Shown here: positions 10,592 to 22,249 of the stretch, piece by piece
Numbering within the stretch: the first letter of the stretch is position 1
How the letters are laid out: every line of letters begins with the position of its first letter
NCBI GenBank assembly: GCA_016648135.1
Contig: JADDOH010004000.1
Span: 1 to 64,000, forward strand
DNA length: 64,000 bases
From: Agrypnia vestita
Taxonomy: Eukaryota > Arthropoda > Insecta > Trichoptera > Phryganeidae
Direction of reading: 5' to 3'
Position numbers and translations under genes: made by a program
The notes under the pieces: generated by a model
Database searches by the model: none
What the model was told of the DNA's origin: nothing
What the model saw: only the letters and a program-made list of their open reading frames with translations

Positions 10592-11633
10592 GGAACTGGG
10601 GGCATAACCGCCCCCGTAAGATTTGGATAAATTTAGAATCAAATTGAAGATGTCGGTATTTTCTTTTGTATTTTATTCAGATAACAATATTCATAAACTT
10701 AACATTTAAGCAAGGTTTTATTATATTTTTATATTTAAAAGCACTAAGTGAGAAAAACATGATTGTGCCCGCACTGTGGGACATAACCGACCCATTAAAA
10801 AATCATAGGTGCACAACATATTATTTTATTATATTTTTATACAATTACATTATTTTAAATGGTTTCTATTGATATCATTTTTGGAAATTAAATTATAAAG
10901 TTGGTCTGCATACATACTTTCATAATCGCTATCAGATGTAACCCGTAGGACAGACAAACAAGTCATCGTCATCCAAAGGAATATGTTGTCGATGAACTTG
11001 AGGAATATACCCATTGTAAAGCATTTTTTTGCAGGTATCACAAGCCATAATATTGAAAATTTTCTGACACAAATATAAAAAGCATTTTTTGGTTCTACCT
11101 TTGGCACAGTTTTGTTATGTTTTTTTATTTTCTCTGACTTTTGAAATTCCAATTCTGTTTTATACGGCGAATTAGTCAGTAATGCTGTCTTTCCCTTTCG
11201 TGATTTTCTTCGAGGTTGTTGTATTGCTTCCATGTGGTTTTGCCCCAAATGAAATTTTTAGAAAAAGTACATGTGTATTGTTTATTTTTTAGGTTATTTT
11301 GATATAAAATATCAATTCCACAACTTTGATCAACACTCATCAACATAAATAGCACAAAATTATGAAGAACTTCTTCAAAAACACAAAAAATAACACTGAA
11401 AATGTGATGTAAATATAAGATTCTTACATAAATTGAAAATAATGAAAATAATTTCGTCACTACGCAGCATATGTCTTTCTGCATAAAGCATACACTAGAT
11501 GTCAGCGTCAAACTGTCACGTACTATTTTATCAAAGTGAACACAGTCTGTATAGACAGTTTAGAAAAAAATATTCATACTGATGTGTATAAAAACTGTTT
11601 TGCTTCCATATGCGGTTATGCCCCCAGTTCCCC
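10592..11633 (-). mobile_element. TA-flanked DNA transposon relic, pogo-like (candidate)
   Basis: The 20-bp GGAACTGGGGGCATAACCGC at 10592-10611 is repeated exactly in reverse complement at 11612-11631, two bases short of a flanking TA; TA also precedes the left end (10590-10591). The element of about 1.04 kb therefore has 20-bp TIRs and a possible TA target duplication, as in Tc1/mariner/pogo elements. On the minus strand at about 11248-10850 a frame reads SRKGKTALLTNSPYKTELE and then a lysine-rich stretch. This resembles the tail after the DDE domain of insect pogo-type transposases. No catalytic DDD is present, so it is a non-autonomous remnant. Confidence 0.6.
10850..11248 (-). pseudogene. 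Transposase C-terminal tail relic
   Basis: A 132-codon open frame on the minus strand lies inside the TA-flanked element. The first 30 residues contain PRRKSRKGKTALLTNSP, a basic motif I associate with the tail of pogo/jerky-like transposases in insects; later residues drift into other frames. The catalytic core is absent. A neighbouring frame (11511-11176) overlaps and ends with a shifted reading of the same motif, which suggests a frameshift. The family call rests on memory of the motif only. Confidence 0.35.
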
Positions 11634-12029
11634 TATACAAGTACCTACACGTGAAGATACCTTAGCTGATTTTCCCCTTCGTGGAATATGTCAATATCCT
11701 AATAGATGTGGTTCAATAATGAAATTTCTCTTACATAAGGCTCAACCACAGGCAATTTGGTTTTGCATACTGATATGTGAAATAACTAGTGATGTCGCTG
11801 TCGTAGGTCATTATCAGAAAACCATTGTATATTGGTTACAATGTTATCCATTAGCGTACAAACATACGTTTATTGTATACCAATATTATCCATTAGCGCC
11901 AAGTTTTCCTGGACCCACGCTTGCGTATTAATTTAAATAAATAATCGTTATTTAGATCCGCCTTTTAAATTTTGATTCGCTTCGAAAAACTATGGAAATA
12001 GCTTTAAATATAAAATGCATTCTTTTTAG

Positions 12030-12370
12030 TTCCTGAACATTATTTTTAACTCCTAATATGGTCAAAATATTTTGAGTATGTCCAAATTTTTCAAGAACAC
12101 AATACTTGATTTTATGCCCAGGGGGACATCATTGATTAAAATAGGTACATTATAGATGTATCTCATAGAGACGAAGCTATATTTTTATATGGTATGGAAG
12201 CCTTTTTTGGGTGTTCAGGGCTTACGTCCTATCACACGGCTGGCTTAGGGTTACTTTACACAATGTAACGTTAACCATTTTCACCCATGATAGACTACCA
12301 CGTCTACCAAATTTTTGGAAGTTGTTTATATGTTTAACTCACACAAGTTGTTTCCTATGTGAATTGTATT
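12030..12370 (+). repeat. Dispersed hairpin-family fragment (GTCTC..GAAGCTAT family)
   Basis: TGTCCAAATTTTTCAAGAAC, CAGGGGGACATCATTGAT and TCATAGAGACGAAGCTAT are shared with 36230-36442, and the inner part with 10030-10210 and 38301-38630. Confidence 0.55.
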
Positions 12371-12879
12371 TTTACTACCGCCACCTGTAGTCCAAAGCTT
12401 TTTCATTCCCATAGTCCAATACAGATTTCACTATTGATAATGAGGTATCTATATATAATATATTTTGATTGGAGTTTATAGTAATATTCTTTATATGAAA
12501 TTCTTCCTAATTATTAATATTGCATTAAAATACCTATCCTAATTTTTTTTTCAATTTTTAACTCCTTTTTAGACCAGTTTTTTATATTCAGAATATTTTG
12601 AGTATAAACACCAACACAACAAAATACTTTGCCTCGTACGCACGGTTTACACATACTTATTCGATTATCGTTTTTAAATGGAAAGAAGTACACCTCCATA
12701 TTATTTTAAAATACATTTAGATATTATTTAATTAGTAAAAATATTGCAATATTTCCTATTTAGAAAGTTTATTTAGTATCCACGGCGAAAAATCATCTAT
12801 ATTATGTTTGTTTCAAAGACGCAATATGCAGTGCGTGGTTTTGTTTTCAAAACAACCAAATCGTATAAAAAGCAAAATG

Positions 12880-13033
12880 CAATGTGCGATAACTAATTGC
12901 AGGCACTAATAGTCGCGCAGTGGCCACTTTCGGCCGCGCAGCGACCAAATCAACTGATAGACAATTGCAGACACCAATGACCGCGTAACGGGCACTAGTG
13001 TCCGTAATTCTAAAAGCCGCTCGCAGGGCCTAG
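12880..13033 (+). mobile_element. Helitron-type 3' region, decayed copy
   Basis: It contains diverged GGCCGCGCAGCG/GACCGCG palindromic blocks separated by CACTAATAG-type spacers and ends GCCGCTCGCAGGGCCTAG. The Helitron at 57.6-57.9 kb has the same organisation and an almost identical GCCGCCCGCAGGGCCTAG. The terminal hairpin of that Helitron is missing here; an 83-bp palindrome follows instead. Confidence 0.5.
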
Positions 13034-13116
13034 TTTATTAGTGCGCAATATTTTATTTTATTTTTGTTAGCAATCTGCGTGGCGGTAGCCGTAAAAAAAT
13101 ATTGCACACTAATAAA
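13034..13116. repeat. Short palindromic MITE, 83 bp
   Basis: TTTATTAGTGCGCAATATTT and the reverse complement of the right end (TTTATTAGTGTGCAATATTT) pair over about 20 bp with one mismatch. It abuts the Helitron-type block and may have inserted into it. Confidence 0.55.
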
Positions 13117-13429
13117 TTTCACAAAAAAATAATAAAAAGAACTGTGACTGCATTTTAGAAATTTATTGCTCTTCGACTCCCACATCTTTAAAAATCCTCT
13201 CCACCTGTATTATCTATTTTATTTATTGTCGTTCATTAAAACGTAAGTATTTTTTCAGACTTATTAAGGATATATTGATATTTTTTAATGCATTTTTTTA
13301 ATGTTTCTGTTACGATGTATAAATAAAAGATGGTAATAAGTTTGTGTTAATCCTTATATTAAGGTAACGTTAAATAAATGTGATACATAACCATTTAAAT
13401 ATTTTATTATTATGGATTCTAACGAGCCC

Positions 13430-13964
13430 CAGAAGCAATCAAAAATGATTAGAAGATAGAAGCTCAGACGTCTGTGTTGCATTCCTTTGGCATTTCACCA
13501 AAGTGACTCGAATCATTCTGACTTGACGGTCATTTAAAAGCGTTAATATTAAAGCCGCCCTTGAGGTACTTCCCACATTACAGGGAGAATTAACGAAGCC
13601 TTCTGAAAACTTTGACGCTAAAAGGGTGTGAAAATTTAATTTCCATCGCTCGTACCGTTCCTCATTGTGCTGAATCTTTTTACTTCCAAAAGCCCCGCGC
13701 CTGCAGGCGTTTCTAGGCACGCGATAAAAAGACACAGTCATTTTTTCCGGTGAAAATAGTGCTGAACAGGAGACTAGGCCTATTTCTGTGCAGCGCAAGT
13801 GGGAAAACTCGAGTGCAAACACTTAGAACGGCCTCAAACATCAGGTTTGCTTTTGACACTAATGATTTTATGGTAGGAAAATGGTGGGTGTTAGTTTTAT
13901 TACTTTTTAGGGTCATCAACGTCTCTCCGGCTGGGTGAGGAATGACAGGTAATGTTCTCATCAC
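13430..13964 (-). other. Coding-like patch, product not recognised
   Basis: The stretch is GC-richer than its flanks and open on the minus strand for 127 codons (13822-13439) and, in another frame, 83 codons (13964-13713). The longer frame includes RNACRRGAFGSKK and a C-terminal stretch LNDRQVRMIRVTLVKCQ. I recognise no family. The two overlapping frames could be one frameshifted gene relic or part of a repeat. No splice signals were assigned. Confidence 0.25.
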
Positions 13965-14559
13965 ACAGGCTCTTCTTCACCTGCCGTGCTGCGAATTAAG
14001 GAGGAACGTTTATTAAGTTTTTATTACAAGTGCACGCTATTTGACATTTTATTATTAACATTTTTGAGAACAGTTTGGGTATTTTATAATTCTACTCTTT
14101 TTTGTAAATTTATAGACTACTATTTTTGTAAAAATAAATCACCTCAAATGAGCTATACATTTCATTTAATTGCCGAGGAACCGGCGTTAATTATACATTT
14201 ATACAAACAATCTTACATACAATTTTTTTTACATATTACTTATATTTTATGTGTAAACTTTAGTCAATTATCAATTCAATAATAAGAAGGAAAGGAGATA
14301 GTTCATTGTATGTCTTCGATTCTTATATATACAAAAAATATTGGTACACGAAAAAATATATATAAAAGATAGGATAAATTATACATTATAGTAAAAAGAA
14401 TTATAGTACAAAGGAGTAAAAAATATAAAATATTGGATCATGGGTGGGCAATAACTTTACCATTGCCACGATTCTTATTTATTTTATTTCATTTTAAATT
14501 TCTATACTTTTAAAAAAAATACAGTAATCGTGAAGATATATATTTTTGATATAATCGTG

Positions 14560-14992
14560 AAGATACATATATATCGTAGGTGAATTCCATTTTTTGATGT
14601 GTTGATAAATTTCATACATTTTTGAAAATGCTTGAACGCACCTCCCTTTTATATCGAATATGAAAAATTCATTCCCTTTAATATAAGTTAAATAAAATAA
14701 TAAAAACCTCCGAATTCCAGTCGAAAAATACTCCAATTGCAATTTCTGCAGGGTTTTTATCATTTTATTTAACTTGTATTGAAACGAATGCATTTTTCGT
14801 AATCGATATAAGTTACTGTTATAATAGTTCAACGTTTAACGAAAACTAAGTCAAAAATATTGCAAAAAATGCGACCTTCGATGTCGCATTCCTCCATAAC
14901 TATTGATATTATTAGGTCATGGCTGCTTGAACATTGTCGACTCATAATCAAGGCAGTCCTGCGAGGTTATCAATGTTTTCCAAATAATCCTG
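14560..14992. mobile_element. Foldback family TACAGGG copy
   Basis: The right arm carries CTCCATAACTATTGATATTA, GGTCATGGCTGCTTGAAC, ATAATCAAGGCAGTCCTG and GTTATCAATGTTTTCC, and ends AATAATCCTGTG. The left arm pairs with it only in part (CATTCCCTTTAATATAAGTT and the AAAACCTCCGAATTCCAG region). Confidence 0.6.
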
Positions 14993-15949
14993 TGTAGACT
15001 AGGATTGTTGGGATTAACCGTAATTTAAGGTCCACCTATTGCATCAACTTTAATTAATCTACGTAAAAATTATTAAAAGTGATTAAATTTAAGTTACATA
15101 TTTCGTTAAATCAGAATAAATTAACCTTTGATATGGACGTGGGTCCCAGACACAGGAGTTTATTTTCATTTGCCAATGATTAGTTTTTTTATATATTTTT
15201 TTTTTCGTTTTTAAACATATACCTAGTTAAAATGTGATGCTTCTAGAAATGATTTCATAATGCCAAAGACTAAAAAGCGCATATTTTTAAAATTTTGTTT
15301 ATGAAATCAAGTAAATTAAATTAATTGAACAAAAGTTGTTGAGATAAGAATTAATTTTGTTTCATTAACAATCATTTATTTAAATTATTACATAAACTCA
15401 ATCCAACAGTACTAATATTTTCTCTGAATTTCAGCTATGAAAGACAGAGATTCTGAGACCCTACATCCATGGAAGTGTAAAAAACTTACATCCATACTTA
15501 AAGGAGGACAACTGTAAAATATCATGATAATTTTTTATATCACTCTCTAGGCTTGTTGAAAAATTATGTGACATTCACCTATATAAATTATACATTAAAA
15601 GTAGGTATCTACAGGATAGATTTGGTAGCGGGAGAATTTGACCCTTTTTTATAACCACAACGCAAGACAGTACATATTTATTTACTAAATTTAAGCAACA
15701 TTCACAAAATGTAACAAGATGTTGTTTCCATATCTGAGAATAAGAAGACTAAAGAATTATTTTTTTTATAGAAAAGAGCGAGCGAAAATTCTTTCGTGCG
15801 TGTAATTTTCGTCACGTGGTTACGAGCAAAAAGTGTTCTTACCCGAAAAATATAATCGTTATTTAAGGAATATTTTAATTTTATTTTATGTAGGTGTTGG
15901 TTTTTATTAATTTTTATTTGTTTTTTATTTCTGTTGTTCAATAGTAGCG

Positions 15950-16290
15950 GCCCTTGTAGTCTAGTAAGCATGACACTGCGTCGCTGTATATGTAATAAAT
16001 CCTATGTGCCGTTTATACATTCTGAGATACACGAATCAATTTGTCAATTTCTCATATAAATAATGGACATATACTAAAAAAAACAGTGCCGTTCATTTGG
16101 AAACTCTGCCTAGTAATTATTTAAAAATATTTTTTATAAATCTAGTCTGTGCAATTATTTTTTAAAACAGTTTTTATTCGCTTATCTCAGAATGTACTAA
16201 ACGTCACATAGGATTTATTATATATACAGAGACGACTGGCTTCTTATACCGAGGGTTGTCTCGGTTTCGATTTCCGGGTATCTATGTAAA
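15950..16290 (+). repeat. tRNA-derived SINE split by a MITE
   Basis: TTGTAGTCTAGTAAGCATGA plus CACTG (15955-15978) and CTTCTTATACCGAGGGTTGT..CGATTTCCGGG (16240-16277) together match the uninterrupted SINE head at 51153-51214, with A-box-like and B-box-like parts (GGTTTCGATTTCC). The two halves are separated by the 256-bp MITE at 15979-16234. Confidence 0.7.
15979..16234. mobile_element. MITE inserted in a SINE, 256 bp, 4-bp TSD
   Basis: The ends are CGTCGCTGTATATGTAATAA and, in reverse complement, CGTCTCTGTATATATAATAA; the TIR continues as AATCCTATGTG(C/A)CGTTTA and TACATTCTGAGATA for a total of about 45 bp. ACTG flanks both sides (15975-15978 and 16235-16238), while the related SINE at 51 kb carries a single ACTG at this point. 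That gives a true empty site. The interior is non-coding. Confidence 0.85.
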
Positions 16291-16920
16291 TCACACATCT
16301 ATGTGATTTACTTAAACTTGAGTGTTTTTGTGGTGTGTTTCGCTACAGTTATTGGGCCTCAATTCTTGTTGTGGCGTTAAAACGTTAAAATAATAAAGGT
16401 ATAAAGTCTCACATATACCGTATTTTACTTTAAATAAGAACTTCAGAAAATTACCCTTTGCAGGTTTTTTCGTTTTGTTTTAGTTAGGCCCTAACGTAAT
16501 TATTCTAAGGTAATTCGTCACAAATTTCAGAGATAGAGACAGCTGTAATTTTTATTGCGTCATCTTATTTGTCATTATTTTTATTGCCGTTTCTGTCTGC
16601 TCCTCGTAAGTTTTCAATTAAACGCTTCAAAGTCTTTAATTAATTTGATTTGAAGGGTAAAATAATTTGAATGTAATTAGATTTTTGTAATTGAAGATAA
16701 TTTAGTACATGAATAAATATATATTATTTTACTTGAAAAATCAGACATTCCTGAAATTCAGCTCTAATATGTATTTTAGAGTAAATAATAATAATTATAA
16801 GAACCGGTCTTATTTTCGGCAAAACACAGTAGATGGTATGATAATAGTACCTAATACAGATACTACAATCTCAGTTTTTTTGTATATTTAATCCAGATTT
16901 ACCAATTGCTTTATAAATAT

Positions 16921-17345
16921 TGGGGGGGGGGAGGTTAAATTGTTTTGCAAAGCCTCTAACTAAAACAATATTTCCATTTGATCAAGGCTGCGATAGATAG
17001 GATGTGTGGAAAGAAATGTGGCCTATTTTATCTTTCAGGACTATGTATGCAAAATTTGGGTCCAATCTGTGAAGCGTTGAAGATTTGTACAGAAGACATA
17101 TCTGAGGGAAGGTAAGAGGGGAAAAGCGAAATGTTGCCTATGTTATTCGACGGGCCCTAAAGAATAAGTTTGCAAATTTTCAGTTTGATCGGTCGAACGG
17201 TTCAGATTTGCATTGAAAATATATCAGGGGTAAAGAGGAGGGAGGAAATGTCGCCATTGTTACCCGCCGGGTTCTAAAGCATAAGTATGCAAAATAAGAG
17301 TCGAATCGGACTAACGGTATAGATTTGAATGAGAACAGGCAGACA
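16921..17345 (+). repeat. GGGTCCTAAAGAATAA repeat, copy 2
   Basis: Variant units start near 17034, 17152 (GGGCCCTAAAGAATAA) and 17270 (GGGTTCTAAAGCATAA), each followed by GCAAA.TTT, GATC.GT..AACGGT and a purine-rich block. The stretch is preceded by GCAAAGCCTCTAACTAAAAC, also present before the 49.7-kb copy. It ends GAACAGGCAGAC. Confidence 0.7.
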
Positions 17346-17349
17346 TTAA

Positions 17350-18320
17350 GTTTTATAGGTATAGATTGTTATTTTGTATTGTATATACTTCTAATATTTA
17401 TGCCTAATAAATACACCTCAAACTATTCACAAATTTGCGTCGATGAGTATCATATTTGCCTCTGTAACATCTAATAGGTACAATTTTGTAGGTATACCTG
17501 GCATTTTCAAATTATAACCATTTTTACTAAACTAATGCTTAAAAATATTAAATAAAAAGAATTTTATATAATTACGTTTAAAAAAATTAAGAGTTTTATT
17601 TTAATTACATTTAGAAATATTACCATTATTATAAATCTGGGTTCAGGTATTTTGATAATTTGATTGATTAATTTTTATTTTTTAATGGTTCACAAACAAT
17701 GAAAAACACATAACATGATATAGATAATAGAATTAGTTTAAATGCTTTTCATCACGTAAATGTGAACACAACAAACATAAAGATAAAAGTAAAGGCTATA
17801 ACATGTACAAGAAAGAAAAGGAAAAAGTGATTTTATAAATTTTATTTTATTTATTTATTGTATTTTTAACAGATAGACCGTCAGATGGTCATTATTGACC
17901 ATGATAGATTGTGCTAGAGTAGCATTGGAATATAACGTATAAATATTTTATGAACTTATTTTATGATATTTTGAAGATACACTTATTAAAAAGTAATAAA
18001 TAATGTTTAGAAAATAATATTGACTGTCGCAAATCAGTATATACCATTAAGGAAAGATTTCTAACAAGTTTTACAACCAGTGCGCATGTTTCAAGGTCAA
18101 CACCGTGAATCTATGTAATAGTTTTTGATGTCTATGATCAGCATGCACTACAGCGCTCAAGCAACCGTCAACCAAGTTTGTCAATATTCTACTTTTGAAC
18201 TGAGCCTGTGTCATAAATAATACGTCAACTTTACCGTCTCTAGATGATATAACAAATATATATATCATATAGATGATATAACAGATGAGATATGAGTTAA
18301 ATAGCTACTGTAATCTACCC
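17350..18320. other. No gene seen
   Basis: AT-rich stretch with only short open frames and no paired terminal repeats found. Confidence 0.4.
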
Positions 18321-18385
18321 ATGCAGTGATTCTCGGCGCGGCGCGGTGCGCTGCGGGCGGGCCGCGCATTCGTTCGCCAACCGCC
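18320..18385. other. Short CpG-rich patch
   Basis: A run with CTCGGCGCGGCGCGG and GGGCGGGCCGCGC stands out in otherwise AT-rich DNA. It is too short for a gene call; it may be a repeat fragment or regulatory patch. Confidence 0.35.
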
Positions 18386-18389
18386 TTGC

Positions 18390-19635
18390 CGTTTAGTCAA
18401 ATTTTCTTTTGCGAATAAACATTGTACCATAATGACCAGTATATTATACTTTTTTATGTACGAAGCATTTAGCTGTCATAAATTTATTTTCATCTCACAA
18501 TGTACTATATGCATTTCCGGTAATTTGTAATTTTTATTATGTTTCGAGTTCATTTTCATGCAGTATATTTAATGATGTAGGTATCATTGTAACATTATTT
18601 TAATTAACCTCTGATAATAAATTATGCTTCTTCCATCATCATGTCCCTAGAGACAGTGAAAAGGTTTTGTGTGGCCGCCCCGCAGCGTTGCGTACACTCA
18701 CTTGAATGTCAGCGGTGCAGCGAGGATGACCGCTTTAGCACTAAAAAAATGCAAAACTGATCGGAAAAAGTGTAGGACGATATGGGAGATATGGGTCATA
18801 AAACGGCCCTGAGTACGCGGTGGGCCCTCTTCACTGTTGCCATCACAAAGTCTTTTTATTTTACTGACAAATCGGCCCTCCACTGGTTGCATTACGAAGA
18901 TGAAAAAATCTCAATAATCATCGTTATATAAATAAAACTCTGTCGAAGTGGCGCCATGACCAAGTATCTTGTAGACTTGAGATTGGCCCGAACAGAATTT
19001 ATCGAATGTCATTCACATTAAGCCTCAGATATTTGTACTAATGAAAATCAAATTTTCAACCAAAAATATGGACTGGTTTGTTTGCACAAAATATTTACTT
19101 GTTTTTCCTGAATCAATCGCCATAAAAATTTATACGGGATTTAGGTAAATTTGATATTCATCGACACATATATGTTTGAGGTTTTGGTTTCAGCCCCTAA
19201 AGCAGGCCCAGGAGCTGTAACCAAAACCTAGGGCATTTTCGCGAATATTATTATTCCTGATGTATTATGCATGCGTTTAATTAGCATACCACTATAATAC
19301 AAGACCTGGACCACTGGACACGGCCTAGAAGAATGGTAAAATCCATTAAATCCATACATAAATTCGCGCGTGGCATACGTGCTATATCAATATTCTTACT
19401 AAGGTCTCCTGGCACGAGACCCAAGCCTCTAGTGATGGTATTTTAAGCGGTAAAACACTAAACGGTTCTTGAGATTTGTATCTGATTGCATTCATGATTG
19501 TCAACTAATGTTTCGCAGTTCGGCGGGCAACTATCGGCACTATGCAACAGTTATATCTCAGTTACCAATCATCGGTACAATCGGATACAAATCCTGAATA
19601 TCTGTAACGAAAATAACCGGTTAAAGTAACAGTTT
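18390..19635. other. No gene seen; one hairpin
   Basis: Mostly AT-rich. A hairpin at about 19178-19230 pairs AGGTTTTGGTT..CAGC with its complement GCTG.AACCAAAACCT. A 64-codon minus-strand frame at 18698-18892 is unassigned. Confidence 0.35.
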
Positions 19636-19639
19636 GACC

Positions 19640-19706
19640 ATCACTACAAGCCTTCGACCAGATCACAAGGCAAGTGTCTTAACCACTAGATCAACTGGCT
19701 ACAACA
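19640..19706 (-). repeat. tRNA-derived SINE head, decayed
   Basis: On the minus strand TAGCCAGTTGATCTAGTGGT, then TAAGACACTTGCCTTGTGATC, follows the tRNA D-arm to anticodon-arm pattern, but the B box has decayed. It lies 250 bp from a better-preserved relative at 19955-20029. Confidence 0.5.
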
Positions 19707-19954
19707 GTAGCATGAATGAAGACTTTTTGATTTAGAGATGGTGTACATTGTGTATTAATTATTTTATAAAATGTATTCGACTATATGAATACACGAGCAG
19801 ACGTCATGAAAGAATAGAATCAGGAGGAATTACATATAATCGATTTTTTTTTTTAAATAGTGATGCGAACACGGAATTCGTGTCACATCAATATTCTTAC
19901 TATTTTCAAATTAAGCTAAACGCTTGTGCTATGAAAATAGGACTAACTTGCTTG

Positions 19955-20029
19955 TCTGGAGTGAGATTCGAACCTGCGACCTTTGGATCACGAGGCGAGA
20001 GTCCTAACCACAAGACCAACAAGCTACGC
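19955..20029 (-). repeat. tRNA-derived SINE head
   Basis: On the minus strand it reads TAGCTTGTTGGTCTTGTGGT, then TAGGACTCTCGCCTCGTGATCC, and a good B box AGGTTCGAATCTC (19963-19974). The overall plan is that of a tRNA of the GTGGTTAGGA type. The acceptor stem does not close, and AT-rich, T-rich sequence lies beyond. A SINE head or tRNA pseudogene is more likely than a functional tRNA. Confidence 0.6.
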
Positions 20030-20689
20030 TGTTTTTTTTAATTTTTTTTATTTTTTATTTTATTTTTTATTATTTTTTATTTTTTTAATTTTATTTAATT
20101 TTATTATTTAACTGCACTCTTTACCTTTTACACTAAAACTGGAAGATATAGAAGATTCATGAATCTGGAACCTCCTGGGCTATTTTCATAAACTCAGAAA
20201 CATCGAGAAAACGACATTGGATATCTATAAAAAAAGATCCGACAGGCTACTGCGCATGGTGTGTACAAGTGTTGACAGCGGCCTATTATCATAGAAATCG
20301 AAATCCTGCGGCGTGTGTGATTTCAATGATAGTAATAAAGTACCTACGATGATAGTAATAAGGTACCTACACCTACTAGAGATGTTTTCTAGTGCGAACC
20401 TGAGCGACTTAAGAAACGTACCTAAGAACTAAGAGCGTAATAAGTAGATACCTACAAGAGAAGTTATTGAAGAGTGATAATTATTGAGAATTATTATTAC
20501 TAGAATTTAAGAACGCAACTTTTTCATGTTTCATTTTTCTCCCACAACCACGACTCCGTGACATTATATTATTAAATAATTAAGAATTTAAAAAAAAAAA
20601 AATATTACATGTTATTAAAATTGTTAAACACTTAACTATACTCTTTTTTTATCTTCTTCTTTTTGTGCTTGTCCGATTATTGAACGTAA

Positions 20690-20850
20690 CGATCATTATT
20701 TTTTGTTCTGCCAGGATGTCTTTCGTCTTCCACGACCTCTTCTGCAACAAATTTTCGCCTTGAATATTAAAATACAGAATTTCATATTTTTCTGGATGTC
20801 TTATTAATGACGTATGGTCAATATTTTGCAATTTTCTTTTTTTTACTTTA
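20690..20850 (-). pseudogene. LINE ORF2 C-terminal relic
   Basis: Across two frames on the minus strand one can read IRHPEKYEIL followed by CRRGRGRRKTSWQN. This order corresponds to the region after the reverse transcriptase in insect LINEs (a GHI.R..KYE.L..I.QGKI.GKRG.GRRK.SWL pattern). Frameshifts and stops are present and the reverse transcriptase itself is absent. Confidence 0.5.
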
Positions 20851-21837
20851 CTTTTTGTATCCGCCTTATCATATTGTTATTACCAACTCTGTCAATGCAA
20901 TGGAGATAATTTTTTAAGTCGTCTATATATCCATATACCAAACGCTTTCGGTAGTATAGTTTCAATGAGTAGGTATCCATGATTTTTTTTTATTTGGCAA
21001 ATAAAAAATTTCTGCCCCGGTTAGTCTATTTATTATCCGATTAATATGACCCTAGGTAATCGAGAGTTTATTGAATTCAAATTTAATGTTTATACTTAGA
21101 TAGGTGAGTGAACAAAAATGAAAACAAACTATGTACAAACATCATTCTGGACCGTAGTTACCATCAGCAATAATCACTCCTCCCCTTTTGTTTGAAAGAC
21201 GGTCGATTCCACGGGCGAAGAGTATCCAGCGTCCTGGTGGTGCAACTCTATTCCTCTTCCACGGCCGCCAGAACGGCCTGATCATCAAAATCTGAAGATT
21301 GACCATTTTCTGACTTAATCGTCTAAGCTGATTTTCACCAGTTGTGAAGCGAACAAACCACTCTCGGCATGGCATTTCGCTGATTCATCGTTCCATGGCC
21401 GAAAATATCATCGAGATCGCATATTGACTCAGCAGCTTTTCATTTATCAAAGTGGTATGGCATAATGTGTCTTATGGTTTTTGACGCACATTTTAAACTA
21501 ACCCTATTAATCATCTGTGTATAGTTTTCTGGGATATTCTACCGTGTAAATGTGACCTCTTTGGCCGAAGTTTCGGATCCCATTGTAGGGTCCGTCATCA
21601 GGGCTGATGTGATGGGTGTGTGTTGAAATGTAGGTAAAGTATCGCCTTGCAATACCGTACCAAAGTCAAGGTGTGTCGAAGTTTGTGTTAGATTAAGTAC
21701 TGGATTGCAGTACCGTGTCGAAAGTAGGGTGTGTGTGTCTTGATGCAGTGTGTTGTGCTTCCGTGTCGGAGACAGATATTTTCACGAATTTATACAGCGT
21801 TATGTCACTGTTTTATCTACTAACGGATGTCGGACTG

Positions 21838-22135
21838 TGCGGATCGTCGATTTGATTTATCGTGCAGCGCCGGATACCACGAGGTTTTTAACTTATATCC
21901 TGTTATTGTCATCCCTATTAATGTTTACCAAGTGCTTGTATATTTCGATTGCTACTTTGACCAGGCGCGTGTGCTGACTTTTGGACTTTCCTAAGATTTT
22001 CGGCTCAAATGAAAAATGGTGGCCCGTATCTAGAAAGTGCTCAGCCAATACGGATTTTTCCGGATGACCGAGTCTGCATGCTCTTTTATGCTCATCAACC
22101 CTCTTTGAAATTGTGCGTGCTGTTTATCCCATATA
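21838..22135 (-). pseudogene. Penelope-like element: GIY-YIG endonuclease C-terminal relic
   Basis: The minus strand reads YMG followed by a stop in place of the usual Q, then TARTISKRVDEHKRACRLG, HPEKSVLAEHFLDTGHHFSF and IEIYKHLVNINRDDN. This is the C-terminal half of the GIY-YIG endonuclease of Penelope-like elements, with the H..H pair of the CCHH finger kept. The GIY half and the reverse transcriptase are missing upstream. It is a different and older lineage than the well-kept copy at 41.6-43.8 kb. Confidence 0.65.
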
Positions 22136-22249
22136 CATGATCCTGAATGGCCGTGAAAACCTAAGAATTTTTTTAACCCTATTAAAGAATGACATAATGA
22201 CAAATGTCAATTAAACGTCAAATTAAAAAGAACGTCGCGAAAAACATGG

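Noticed and set aside
19955..20029. Functional tRNA gene on the minus strand
   Set aside because: A and B boxes are good, but the acceptor stem does not pair and the anticodon arm is irregular; a decayed relative lies 250 bp away, which fits a SINE.
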